DNA of 64,000 bases, taken from positions 1 through 64,000 of the forward strand of contig JAKCPI010002469.1 of assembly GCA_023213315.1 (NCBI GenBank), in the 5' to 3' direction. The stretch comes from Euborellia annulipes (Eukaryota > Arthropoda > Insecta > Dermaptera > Anisolabididae). Made by a program: the position numbers and the translations under genes. Each line of letters starts with the position of its first letter. Position 1 is the stretch's first letter. This document shows, one piece after another, positions 53,790 through 63,708 of the stretch. The notes under the pieces are model-generated. The model searched no databases. It was not told where the DNA came from and saw only the letters and a program-made list of their open reading frames with translations.

Positions 53790-54050
53790 TAATTTTTAAA
53801 ATAATTTAAAATGATTCAAATCTTCAATTACTAAATAAATATTGTTCACAGTTTTTAACATACGCCAATTGATTTCCCATTTTCTAATTATTAAGTTAAG
53901 ATTAAAAACGCGATTTTAATACCCTTAATTGAATAATTTTCTAAAAATTTTCAGTTAAACGCCTACGATCTGAAAAAAGTTTCACTTGCATCGTGGTTTC
54001 ATAAAACCACACAATGATTTTTTTGAATAAAATTTTATTTTTAATATAAA
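53790..54050. repeat. Left arm of a widely spaced inverted repeat
   Basis: Pairs with 55700-55975: CGCGATTTTAATACCC, AACGCCTACGATCTGAAAAA and GTTTCACTTGCATCGTGGTT, TCATAAAACCACACAATGAT each have their inverse in the right arm. The interval of 1.65 kb holds a hAT end, the AT-rich 54230-54745 stretch, a 147-codon frame, a ribozyme-like motif and a DHE fragment. Confidence 0.85.
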
Positions 54051-54059
54051 ATTTTAAAA

Positions 54060-54228
54060 ATTAATACTTACAAATTTGATTTATATATATATTCTGGTAA
54101 ACAAGTACAGAATGCACCTTTAAATTACTGAAAGTAAGAAAAAATTGTGTGCTGTGCGACCAGTCACACCAGATTACCCCCCCCCCCCTCTCTCCCCGAG
54201 AAACTCCCCTGGATCCGCTCTTGGTGTG
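54060..54228 (-). mobile_element. hAT-like left end with DHE-hairpin-like insert
   Basis: Minus strand: CAAGAGCGGATCCAGGGG, a G-run, TAATCTGGTGTGACTGGTCG, CAGCACACAATTTTTTCTTA, CTGTACTTGTTTACCAGAAT. The same order appears at 21858-21970 on the plus strand. Confidence 0.72.
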
Positions 54229-54747
54229 TCGACAAATAAACTCCCAGTGTTAAGGCGCTTAAGGAAGCAAATTTTTGTCGCTAAGATAAATAACAAATAA
54301 TAAGAAATCATGGAACACAATTTTATTTGAAGATTTGTTTTTTGTCCTACAACAAAACTTTTGTTTTTGTTTAATTTTTGTATTTTTAATGAATATTCTT
54401 ATTTTTAACAAAAAAATAAAAATCAGGAAAAATGTATAGTTTTTGTCGGGTTTCACGTAATCCGAATATGTATTATTGTACTATCCTTTTCAAAAGAATT
54501 GGACTTTTATTGTCATAATTAGAAGCAGAAATAAAATATAATCAAATTTCATTATTTTATAAATTTTACTCTCTGATATTTCTGAAATTTCTTCTAATTA
54601 TCAATTTCTTTTAATACTAGGAGTTTATAATTAAAAAATAAAACAGTTTACTAATAATATATATGTAAATTAAATATATATAATTAAGAAATGAAAAATT
54701 CATTTATTTATAGTTTAAGAAATGTTATCTATAGACTTTTGATTTTA
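54229..54747. other. AT-rich, no gene seen
   Basis: No supportable feature. Confidence 0.45.
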
Positions 54748-55191
54748 TTAAATTGAAATTCTTTTAAGTTTAGTGACCCGAATATTTGCACACAGGCCTA
54801 GAAAATTGTGGGTTTGAGGCGAGGGAGGCTGGAGGAGCTTTCGCGTTGATCCCTCATCTGGTCTCCAGATAAAAATGACTCTTTCGTTTTGGCAAATCCC
54901 TTCGATTCGAAATAAAAAAAAGAGCATTTGTTGAACTTGATTAATTAAAAATAAATAAGGGAAGTCGAAGGCGTGTGTTGAATAATGCCTGAAGGTTTTA
55001 TTTTTAGGCAATTTGTTAGTTTTTGAAAAATGTCCAGTTTGGAATAAATTAAGGTGAGCGATCAGACTGTCGGGGATTTTGGTAGAAGTGCTGAGATATT
55101 TTGGTGTTGGTGTTTGGATATGTGGTGTGGCTGTTGATGGTAGTAGTAGGGGTAAGGGGGGGGGGGAGGGGGCTGTTGATCTATGTGCCAC
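54748..55191 (-). CDS. Unrecognised 147-codon open frame, doubtful
   Basis: This is the longest open frame in the window. Its N-terminus is Pro/Ser/Thr-rich (SPPPLPLLLPSTATPHIQTP), partly reading a G-run on the other strand. The middle has a short hydrophobic stretch and the end is basic. I see no domain, no splice context and no regular codon preference. The region is slightly richer in GC than its flanks. Chance is the most likely explanation. A single-exon lineage-specific gene cannot be excluded. Confidence 0.12.
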   Translation of the reverse strand: MAHRSTAPSPPPLPLLLPSTATPHIQTPTPKYLSTSTKIPDSLIAHLNLFQTGHFSKTNKLPKNKTFRHYSTHAFDFPYLFLINQVQQMLFFLFRIEGICQNERVIFIWRPDEGSTRKLLQPPSPQTHNFLGLCANIRVTKLKRISI

Positions 55192-55386
55192 GTTGCGAGT
55201 TACGAGTTACGACCTCCCTATATAGTCCGTCTCGTCTATAATAGATGAACTCGCCGACTGTTCTTTGTATAATTGACGAGTACTTTAAGTGTCACTTTTA
55301 TTATTGTTGCTATAAAGTAACCAAGACCGAGAGTTAGGTTTCTTTGTAAATCAAAAACAAAACAAATCGAAATAATTACATCTACT

Positions 55387-55414
55387 TTTCGAAACAATCA
55401 ATTGTCTTCATCAG
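55387..55414 (-). ncRNA. Hammerhead-like core with intact CTGATGA and GAAA
   Basis: Minus strand: CTGATGA, A, GACAA - TTGA - TTGTTTC, GAAAAGTAG. Both conserved boxes are exact. The stem pairs GA/TC and CAA/TTG around a two-base bulge. Flanking stems I and III are not obvious. Confidence 0.35.
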
Positions 55415-55431
55415 GTTATTTTATTATTGAT

Positions 55432-55690
55432 AATAATGAAAGGAAATGAGCTATGAGGTTGAAATTTTATATTTAAGTTAGGTACCCTCCCGGCAGTTAA
55501 AATAAGCTTTTGAACAAAATAGGTCAAAAAGCACTAGTACTTTATTGAAGTACTTTTTGAGTTGTTTTTTTTTTCGATTTTCTCAAAATTGGCTAAAATT
55601 TCATAATCAACTATTTTTTAGATTCCCTTTAAAAAGTATATCAGTAAAATTTTTAATGAAAATTCTTTCAAATACACTTTACTTAAACAA
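55432..55690 (-). mobile_element. DHE interior fragment
   Basis: ATGAAAGGAAATGAGCTATG, GGTTGAAATTTTATATTTAA, AAAGCACTAGTACTTTATTG (damaged core), TTTCGATTTTCTCAAAATTG, AAAGTATATCAGTAAAATTT. Both ends are missing. Confidence 0.8.
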
Positions 55691-55699
55691 CTATTTATC

Positions 55700-55975
55700 T
55701 TTCTTTGATAAATAATTTTTAAAAAAAAATCATTGTGTGGTTTTATGAAACCACGATGCAAGTGAAACTTTTTTCGGATCGTAGGCGTTAAACTGCAAAT
55801 TTTCAGAAAATTATTCCATTATGGGTATTAAAATCGCGTTTTTAATCTTAATTTAAAATGGGAATGATAATGGGAAATCAATAGACGCATGTTAAAAACT
55901 GAGAACAATATTTATTTAGTAAATGAAGATTTAAAACATTTTAAATTATTTTAAGATTTATACAAAATAAATAGC
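55700..55975. repeat. Right arm of the widely spaced inverted repeat
   Basis: See 53790-54050. AATCATTGTGTGGTTTTATG, AAACCACGATGCAAGTGAAA, GATCGTAGGCGTTAAAC, GGGTATTAAAATCGCG. Confidence 0.85.
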
Positions 55976-56427
55976 GATTTTTTGATTAAAATTCAAAAAC
56001 ATTTTTTTTTTTTTTTGTTAATTTATATAATTAGAAATAGTAGAATAGAGAAAACCCTTCATGATTTTCGAAAGCAGCGCACAAGAATAAATAAGAATCA
56101 GTGATAAAATCTTAGAAAACATTCTAAACACTTGAAATTCGCAGGCCTTTATTATTTTTTAGATCTAATAGCTTATAGATTTTTAAAAAATGCGTGCCAC
56201 ATCGTATCAGAGGTTTGGCTACATTGTATTCAAATATTAGGAGAATTATTTTTTTATCGACAAGGATTAATAATGATTACTTTAGATAATCCTACTCTTT
56301 TTTTAATACTCAACATAGAATACATTTTTAATTCAAGTAAACAATAACATAGGAATATAATTGTTTTTTTTTTTTAATAAATATAAAAAAATGTAGCAAA
56401 CATTTTATGTTTTTCTAATTTTATACT
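55976..56427. other. AT-rich, no gene seen
   Basis: No supportable feature. Confidence 0.45.
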
Positions 56428-57193
56428 AAAAAATATGGTGTGACTGGCGCACAGCACACAACTTTCTCTTACCTTCGGTAATCGAAAGTTGTGTTCTGTG
56501 CTTGTCACACCAGATTTTTCGTGTCGAAATATATTTAGTTCCCGACAGTACGGAACATATGAATTCAGATGTAAAATTTATAAGTATGGGAAAATATTTA
56601 TATTTTGTTACCATGGCAACCATTTCTCCTATCCTTCCCTATGAAATACAAGAGTAAAGTGGTCTTCAGAAGATTTCAATCGCAAAATGAGAATATACAA
56701 TTTAAAGAGCATCTAAAAAATAATTGATTTTTGAATTTTAAAAAAAATCGTTGGAGCAAATTTTGAGAAAATCGAAAAAAACTGAAAAAGTACATCAGTA
56801 AAGTACTAGTACTCTTTGGCCGATTTTGATTAAAAGCTTATTTTTCCGGTCCCGGGGGGTGTTTAACTTAAATATAAAATTTCAACCTCCTAGCTCAATT
56901 CCTTCATGCTTTTTTTTTTTTTTGAATGGGTGTAGGTCCGAAGACCTATAATGACCAATAGTCACATGAGCCAGGAAGAAAATAAAAACAAAGGAGAAGC
57001 ATGCTTAAAATTGACACACACACACACACACACACACACCCACACACAAAGAAAACCACTTTTTTGGATTCAGGGGACCTCAAAACGTGTATATCCATCA
57101 AAATCTCGACATCGAATTTTTGACATGAATCCAATACTTTCTCTCTATATATATAATATATTACATATATACATAGGTAAGAGAAAGTAAAAA
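56428..57193 (+). mobile_element. DHE copy, short form, with retroposon insertion
   Basis: 5' hairpin AAAAAATATGGTGTGACTGG ... TTGTCACACCAGATTTTTCG (note TATGG opposite CCAGA), GTTACCATGGCAACCATTTC, CATCAGTAAAGTACTAGTAC, GGTCCCGGGGGGTGTTTAAC, (CA)n at 57012-57040, GACCTCAAAACGTGTATATC and the 3' hairpin. It is interrupted at 56911-56999. Confidence 0.92.
56911..56999 (-). mobile_element. 5'-truncated poly-A retroposon, 89 bp
   Basis: It starts with a T-run (poly-A on the minus strand), then GAATGGGTGTAGGTCCGAAG, ACCTATAATGACCAATAGTC, GCCAGGAAGAAAATAAAAAC. It is flanked by CATGCT (56905-56910 and 57000-57005), and removing it restores the DHE word CCTTCATGCTTAAAATTG. The same 3' sequence with poly-A is at 61848-62052. 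Confidence 0.9.
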
Positions 57194-57319
57194 AAATTAA
57201 AATACTATATGTAATGAAATCTTCACTAAGATGCTGATGCAGGGCCCGAGCTTATTTTCCAACTTGTTGTGGCCGCTTCATATTTTGGTTCTCCCACATG
57301 ACGCATTATTAAAATTTGT
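57194..57319. other. Short spacer
   Basis: Mixed composition (GATGCAGGGCCCGAGC), unrecognised. Confidence 0.35.
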
Positions 57320-57475
57320 ATCTCCAAAGCTTTGCCTTCTAGAGGTCGAGGGTTCGTCCCAGGCAAAAAAATTTATTTCAATTGAATTGGCTACCAATCA
57401 AATGAAATAAATAGGAATTGGGTCTAAATGACCTTATATGCCGAAAAAGACCTTATACAAATTAAAAAAAAAATA
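57320..57475 (+). mobile_element. tRNA-derived SINE, copy 2
   Basis: B-box GGGTTCGTCCC at about 57350, then AAATTTATTTCAATTGAATT, GGCTACCAATCAAATGAAAT, AATAGGAATTGGGTCTAAAT, CCGAAAAAGACCTTATACAA and an A-run. The head is diverged from copy 1, but the tail is closely related. Confidence 0.8.
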
Positions 57476-58079
57476 AACCATATTATTGGTAAAAAGTCAA
57501 ATTTGTACAAAATACACTATAATTAGATAACGTTTATTTTCAATGGAGGTCGTCTTCAGAGGGCTGCACGCCTCCCGCGGGCAAGTTGGGATATTCCTTG
57601 TTGCAATGCAAGTGTTAAGATTTTAAAGAAGGATCTTGAATTCAAGTGAGGTTACCGTCTGGCCACAGCACAAAAGAGTCTATTTATGACTGTTTGAAGG
57701 GTCAGTCGTATGCGTGCTCTATTCTTTTTTTCATCTGCTGCGTAGCTCCTCCCACAGCTCCATGTCGTATGCCTGGAAAGCTGACTCACAGAGCAACTAA
57801 CTGCCTCTCTAATTTCCAAGCCAACTTGTAGTTTTTGTATTCCCATATTGAAGAAATTTTATTATAATTAATTTTCCAAAATATTTAAGAGATTGAAATT
57901 ATTACTAGGTTACTCCTTCGTCCATGTATATTTTAATTTCAAATAGATTCATTGAAAATTGTGGATTTCTATAGAACCTATATATATACATACATACATA
58001 CATTTTTCCCATTTCATTTTTATATACTGTATATAGATAAAATTTGTACATAAGGTGAGAGACTTGAGACTTCGCCATA
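57476..58079. other. No gene recognised
   Basis: A richer tract at 57540-57830 (GGGCTGCACGCCTCCCGCGG, CTGCTGCGTAGCTCCTCCCA) matches nothing else in the window. It could be unique sequence with a function or a worn element. Confidence 0.3.
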
Positions 58080-58260
58080 TATATGTACTTTGAGATTGTC
58101 AATTTTCTCATAAGAACCGATGTTAGCATTATGTAATTAAAGCCGAAACGTCTTCTTAGATTGAGATTTTTATTTGATAGAGGCTATCCTGTCCTTGTTT
58201 GGCTGACATCCTCTCTTCCTACATATTGATCTAATCATTGAACAGCCACTTCTCTCATCG
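58080..58260 (+). repeat. Single arm of the 41.3-kb foldback family
   Basis: ACTTTGAGATTGTCAATTTT, CTCATAAGAACC, AATTAAAGCCGAAACGTCTT, GATAGAGGCTATCCTGTCCT, TGTTTGGCTGACATCCTCTC and TTGATCTAATCATTGAACAG match the right arm at 41.82-41.96 kb and its inverse at 41.28-41.43 kb. Confidence 0.83.
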
Positions 58261-58704
58261 ATTGATTAATTATTACAATATTACAATATTATATCGAGAT
58301 GACTGTGGTGATGATTGAATAAAAACTTTTTCTATTATTTGGTCATTACTTCTGCTGACTCATTGCGTTCCTTCTGTATAGATGTGTAAGCCAGAGAAGT
58401 CCATTAATGAAGAAATCACGGAAATATGTATTTTAGTATTATTATTATTAATTCGTATTTATTACATGGGCAGAGTCAACAATTTTATTATCAAATTGCT
58501 AGTACTGTACCATCCCCGTGCGCAAATAAATATGTTTTCGAATGAATGGAACAAAATATCTATGTTTACAAGGGGATGGTACATAATAAATTAAATACAT
58601 CATTTTTTTTAATGCAACTGAAGGGGAAAATCTACTTTTTAGACAACACTTCCGTCTAATATTCCAGCTTTTTTGAATCTGCCAATGTAAGAGCTATATT
58701 TTAT
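58261..58704. other. No gene seen
   Basis: AT-rich. The 70-codon frame at 58382-58594 is unrecognised. Confidence 0.4.
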
Positions 58705-58712
58705 ATAATAAT

Positions 58713-60624
58713 TAGGGTCCGACCGAAACAAGATTTTCAGCCGAAACCGAAACCGAAACCGAATATTCGGCCTCAACCTTAGTTTCGGCCGAAACCGTAA
58801 CCGAAACCGAAACTTGTATTTCCTATAAAAATTTTTTTTCATTTTACCTTTTTTTTTTTTGAATTTTTTTTCCCTCCCGTGAAAATCATTTTACCTTTTT
58901 TTTAGGGAGACTAAAATTTTTTTCTCCCTCAATAGGCCAGTCAATATCGACATTTAAATCGCAAAACGTAAAGTATTCCTGCATTTTTGGTATGTTATTT
59001 GGACCCCTTGGGGGAGTGCGAAACCACATTTTGCAATTAAAAAAAAGTAGTGCTTCCCGCGTAGTACGAGAAAAACTGCGTAATTTTCGCACTTTTTTCA
59101 GTTTTTGCAGTTTAATTCAAAAACTATGGGCTTTTTGACATTTGTTGCTTATAGCATTTTTAAAGTATATTAAATTTGAAACAATTCAAGCCAACTTACA
59201 GCTCCGTATCTCTAATAGTTTTTGAGATATGATAATTGAAAAATGTACAAGATTTTCACAAATGTTACAATTTTCAGTTTTGCTTATGTTTAAAGCCGAA
59301 TATCGGCTTAACCGCTCAAGTTTAGAGAAAAGTTGTGATAAATTGAGTTTTAGCACATTTAATTACCTTTCATTTAAGCGCAGTACGGGGTCAGTAACCC
59401 TTGTAGTTTTCTTGTAATCGTAAAAAAACAAAAATTGCAGTAATAGTCCAGTCAAATTTCACATTAAATTCGCAAACCCCCAAGTAACGCTGCATTTTTG
59501 GTATGTTATTTTGACCCTTAGGAGAGTGTGAAACCACATTTTGCAATCAAAAAAAGTTACCTGTAATACGAGAAAATTTCAAAATTTTCGGACATTTTTC
59601 AGTTTTTGCTGTTTAATTAAAATATAGGCTTTTGACATTAGTTGTTATTATCATTTTTAAAGTGCATTAAATTTCAAACAATTGAAGTCAAACCACACCT
59701 TCGTAAGTTTAATAGTTTTTGAGATATGATACAATTTCATGTAGGGCTATTTAAAACTTGTATTATTGGAATTTTTGTTTTTAAGTTTATAGGAGAACTA
59801 TAAGAGCAATGACCCCGTTTTGTTTTAAATGAAAGGTAATTAAATGTGCTAAAACTCAATTTTTCACAACTTTTCTCTTAGCATGAGCGTTATGTCGATA
59901 TTTGGCTTTAAACATAAATAAAATTAAAAATTCTAAAATTTCTGTTGTGTTTTAAGCCCAATATCGACATAACGGCTCATGCTAAGAGAAAAGTTGTGAT
60001 AAATTGAGTTTTAGCACATTTAATTACCTTTCATTTAAGCGCAAAACGGGGTCATTAGCTCTTATAGTTCTCCTATAAACTTAAAAAACAAAAATTCCAA
60101 TAATACAAGTTTTAAATAACCCTACATGAAATTGCATCATATCTCAAAAACTATTAAACTTACGAAGGTGTGGTTTGGCTTCAATTGTTTGAAATTTAAT
60201 GCACTTTAAAAATGATAATAACAACTAATGTCAAAAGCCCATATTTTTTTAATTAAACTGCAAAAACTGAAAAATGTCCGAAAATTTTGAAATTTTTCTC
60301 GTATTATGCAGGTAGCACAACTTTTTTTTGATTGCAAAATGTGGTTTCACACTCTCCTAAGGGGTCAAAATAACATACCAAAAATGCAGCGTTATTTCGC
60401 GTTTGCGAATTTAATGTGAAATTTGACTGGACTACAAGTGCAAATTATTTGACCTTTTTTTTTTTTTTGCATGCGAGTCTCATCCCATTTTTTCAGACTC
60501 TGGTTTCGGCCGGCCGAAAGGTTCGGCCACTTTTTGGCCGAAACCGAAACTACGGCCGAAACCATGATTTTTGGCCGAAACTGGCCGAAACCGTAACCGA
60601 AACCGAATATTCGGTCGGTTCCTA
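58713..60624. mobile_element. hAT-type element, 1.9 kb, built from a triplicated module
   Basis: Ends TAGGGTCCGACCGAAACAAG and ATTCGGTCGGTTCCTA, flanked by a perfect 8-bp duplication ATAATAAT (58705-58712, 60625-60632). Subterminal arrays of CCGAAACCGAAACC occur on both sides. Inside, a module of about 490 bp is present three times: 58935-59440 (direct, diverged), 59450-59935 (direct) and 59945-60435 (inverted). The last two make a long palindrome centred at about 59940. No transposase frame is present. The short frames are remnants of the module. Confidence 0.92.
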
Positions 60625-60682
60625 ATAATAATTATATATTAATTTTATCGATGTGATTCGTGTTGTCTAAATCCCCACCTCA

Positions 60683-60713
60683 CTGAGGAAGTCTTCCTGC
60701 ACAGTGACCGAAA
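60683..60713 (+). ncRNA. Hammerhead-like core, ambiguous
   Basis: CTGAGGA, A, GTC - TTCCTGCACAGT - GAC, C, GAAACGG. A competing hairpin TCACTG / CAGTGA spans the same bases, as at 34684. Only three base pairs support stem II. Confidence 0.25.
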
Positions 60714-61702
60714 CGGAAGAGGTCTGAGAGTTTTGTAAATATGTACTTATCGAATATAATATCAAAATATATATTCCAATGATTTCTCCATTATTGGATC
60801 ACATATATATATATATATATATACAGTATTTGTGAGTTAACACGCATACAATTTAAATCCTCTGCCATTTTTGTTAAATAAAAGCATTTTATGAAAATTG
60901 TTAAATAATATGTGAATTTTATATCTGAGATAGCATCCATTCAGGGAATTAAAACGTTATCTTTTTATATTTTATGAAATTTTCACTTTTTATTCCTCCG
61001 CGTAATCCTTGATTTAATTTAAAACAAGCCACCTCGTGCTTCTCAAAAAATTTTTTATCATTTTTAATTTGGAAAAACTTCTATATCTCTACTAGAAATT
61101 TAATTTTATGATTCGGTTTTCATTATTTTAATAAAAAAATCAAAGAAACGATTCCTGACATCCATTTTTAAGGATTGATTTTAATTTTGTCCTTGATAAT
61201 AAATTAGATTATGGTGATTAGTGGAGGATTTAACGTCGGCTTCGTGACCTTCCTCAAAAAAAAGCTAATGCTATCAATTTCTATTCTATTACTAAAATCT
61301 CATTCATATGGGCTTCTTTTTTTGTTCATTCATTAAAAGACATTGGCAAATATTTTATTTTATGACGAATGATCGCGATTATTACACCGATGTTGTCACC
61401 ACTTATGTTTTTAGTCAGATTGACATATTGGCAACTTTTCATATATTTTAGAAATATCCATTTTTTGCAGACATAGGAATAACATAGCTTCATTCAAACA
61501 TCTGTTGCCAATGTGTCAGTTTGAAGAGAAAGAGCGAAAGAGCTCGTCGAGTGGACCAATCACACTGCAAGGATAATATAAAGATGGACATATCAAAAAT
61601 TCCGTCCCCATCTATCTATCGTCCTTAAAATGGTATTTTTCCTTTCTTCCCGTATCGGTTTATCGATTATTAGCGGTTATCTAAATTTATTATTTAAAAT
61701 AT
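60714..61702. other. No gene; TA microsatellite
   Basis: (TA)n at 60802-60823. A richer tract at 61490-61620 (AGAGAAAGAGCGAAAGAGCT) is unrecognised. Confidence 0.4.
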
Positions 61703-61745
61703 AAATCTGGCGTGATATACACATCACCCAACTTTCCTTACTTCA
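61703..61745 (+). mobile_element. DHE 5'-hairpin scrap
   Basis: AAATCTGGCGTGATATACAC, ATCACCCAACTTTCCTTAC is the left arm of the 5' hairpin only. Confidence 0.5.
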
Positions 61746-61847
61746 CATGATATTTTTATACCAATAAAAAGGCTATATGACCGAAACATCAGTTATTAAC
61801 ATAAATTATCTAAGGACGATTGGTCTCTTTTAGTTGCAACTTGAATG

Positions 61848-62052
61848 ATTTATTGCTAGTTCTTCTTCCCCAAAACCTACAATCTTCAGACTTTCAAGTC
61901 TAACCTCAACAGGCATCTTCTCAGTTCCCGCAGTTGAGTTTCCCGTTTATAGCTTCTCCTTTTGTTTTTATTTTCTTCCTGGCTGCATGTGACTATTGGT
62001 CATTATAGGTCTTCGGACCTTATGCACCCATTCCAAAAAAAAAAAAAAAAGT
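61848..62052 (+). mobile_element. Non-LTR retroposon 3' end with poly-A
   Basis: CCTACAATCTTCAGACTTTC, CTCAACAGGCATCTTCTCAG, TTTTATTTTCTTCCTGGCTG, TGACTATTGGTCATTATAGG, TCTTCGGACCTTATGCACCC then a 17-base A-run. The inverted 89-bp copy at 56911 proves that the unit is mobile. It may be the 3' end of a LINE or a LINE-derived SINE. No protein is recognisable. Confidence 0.75.
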
Positions 62053-62514
62053 TAAATAAAATCATCTTCAACGAACTCATGTTCATTTTGTGCTGAGATT
62101 CTCTTATTATTAATAGTTAGGCCTCAAATTTCACTCGCATAAAATTTAAATAATTTGTCGGCATCGATGTTGTAAGAAGTCCATTTTTTCCTTAGTCCTC
62201 TTTAATTATTGATTTTGATTTCTAAATCAGGAATTTAAAAAAATGTTCAACTGTAAATCTTATTTCATATGGGACTATTCAAGTATTACCTTTGTGGGCT
62301 CCCCCCCTCTTGCCAGTTATAATAAGCAAAAAGTCACTCTCACCTTGCTTAAGTAAACATTTAATTTTTCTTCGTTTAAAAATACTTATATATGTAACTG
62401 TTTAACCCCTTCTCCATGTCAACAAAAATATAAACAACTTCCCCCTCATGTTGTATTACTTGAATGGCCCCTATTATATACTTCTTTGAATTAAATTAAT
62501 ATTTAGTTTTTAGT
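62053..62514. other. No gene seen
   Basis: AT-rich. Confidence 0.45.
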
Positions 62515-62864
62515 TAATTTTTTAGAGGCTCTTTAAAAAGTAAATTAGTAAAATTTTTCGTGGAAATTGTTTGAAGTACATTTTACTGATGTACTTTTTT
62601 AGTCTTTTTCGATTTTTTCAAAATTCGCTTTAACAATTTTGATTAAAATTCATAAAATCCCAATGGGGATTTGTACGTACGCTAATTTCGATTCAAAAAG
62701 GGGGTCGGTCCCCTTTGGAATTTTTTACACATTAAAAAAAAAAAAATTCCAATTATTATGAAATTTTGTATTTATTTATGATTCTCTATTGTCTATAAAA
62801 TATCCAAATATGAAATTAAAATTTTCAAAAATAACAATAGTTTATTTCGAGCAGTTAACATTTT
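62515..62864 (-). mobile_element. DHE long-form interior fragment
   Basis: TTTTAGAGGCTCTTTAAAAA, GTTTGAAGTACATTTTACTG, TTTCGATTTTTTCAAAATTC, CCAATGGGGATTTG, TTCAAAAAGGGGGTCGGTCC, GAAATTTTGTATTTATTTAT, then AGTTTATTTCGAGCAGTTAA. Both hairpins are missing. Confidence 0.78.
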
Positions 62865-62992
62865 TTTAAATTTGTTTTAATGTCTTTTTCGGCATCTAAG
62901 GCTATTTAGACCCCATCCCTTTTTATCAAATGATTGGTATTCAATTGAAATACGCTTGGGACGGGAATCGAACGCAGGCACGATAAGCTAAT
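62865..62992 (-). mobile_element. tRNA-derived SINE, copy 3
   Basis: Inverted tail AATTTGTTTTAATGTCTTTT, TCGGCATCTAAGGCTATTTA, GACCCCATCCC and inverted B-box GGGAATCGAACGC (62963-62975). On the minus strand the B-box is GCGTTCGATTCCC, a perfect match to the consensus. The A-box end is missing. Confidence 0.8.
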
Positions 62993-63257
62993 GTATTTTT
63001 AGTTGATGAAAGATAAATAATAAAACTTATTCTAGTGAAAAATATCATTCTTTATATATTTTTGAAAACAAAGCAAAATTTGTTTATCAATAATTTCATA
63101 TAGGATATTAAGAGTGACGTAATATTTTAAAACGGATATTAAAAGTGATGTTTTAGAAGAATAATTAAAAATTTTCGCGCCACTTTTTATTATTATTAAT
63201 AATAATAATATCACTAAAGGGTCACTAAAAGGGATTTTGTTTGTTAACAAATGAGAG
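62993..63257. other. No gene seen
   Basis: AT-rich. A short ATT repeat near 63188-63210. Confidence 0.45.
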
Positions 63258-63361
63258 ATGATTGTGTTGAATATGCTCCCGGGATCTTGCACTATTCGTA
63301 CACCAAAAACAAAGCACCCCGGGCCTGAGAGGCACCAATTATGCCTATTCAACACAATCAT
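63258..63361. repeat. 104-bp hairpin with GC-rich loop arms
   Basis: A perfect 16-bp inverted end ATGATTGTGTTGAATA / TATTCAACACAATCAT encloses a second inverted pair CCCGGG / CCCGGG and a mixed-composition loop. It could be a very small MITE or a structured RNA. No target duplication is certain. Confidence 0.7.
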
Positions 63362-63708
63362 ATTGTTATCTTAAACGATATATTGATTGGATTCATAGTC
63401 TGTTTGAAAACCACCACGTATTTCAAACAAACCCCTATTAGTCAATAGGATTAGTTAAAATTGCCTCTTCTCTTGAGGAGATTGCCTCTAATATTAATTT
63501 CAATCGGGATTGCTCAATGCAAATATAAGGAGTGTGAAATTTCAAAAAAAAAAAAAATAACAATCTTAATAATTAGAAGGATGAATAAAAAGCCTAAGCA
63601 GCTATGATTATTTCTTTATTACATTCAAACAACAGCGACGTTTCGGTCGACTATGGCTATAATGAAGTAAAGACATAACATCAAAAAACAAATTCAAGAC
63701 CTTAAGAT
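63362..63708. other. No gene; degenerate CGAAACG motif
   Basis: Minus strand 63641-63670 reads ATAGCCATAGTCGACCGAAA followed by CGTCGCTG, the same element-end word as at 16.1 and 51.5 kb, but without a clear CTGANGA box. Confidence 0.35.

Noticed and set aside
60416..60625. Frame ending in GRNRNYGRNHDF-type repeats as a gene
   Set aside because: It translates the CCGAAACCG subterminal array of the hAT element.
63032..63361. 109-codon frame on the minus strand as a gene
   Set aside because: It begins inside the 104-bp hairpin and runs through AT-rich microsatellite; no conserved motif is visible.
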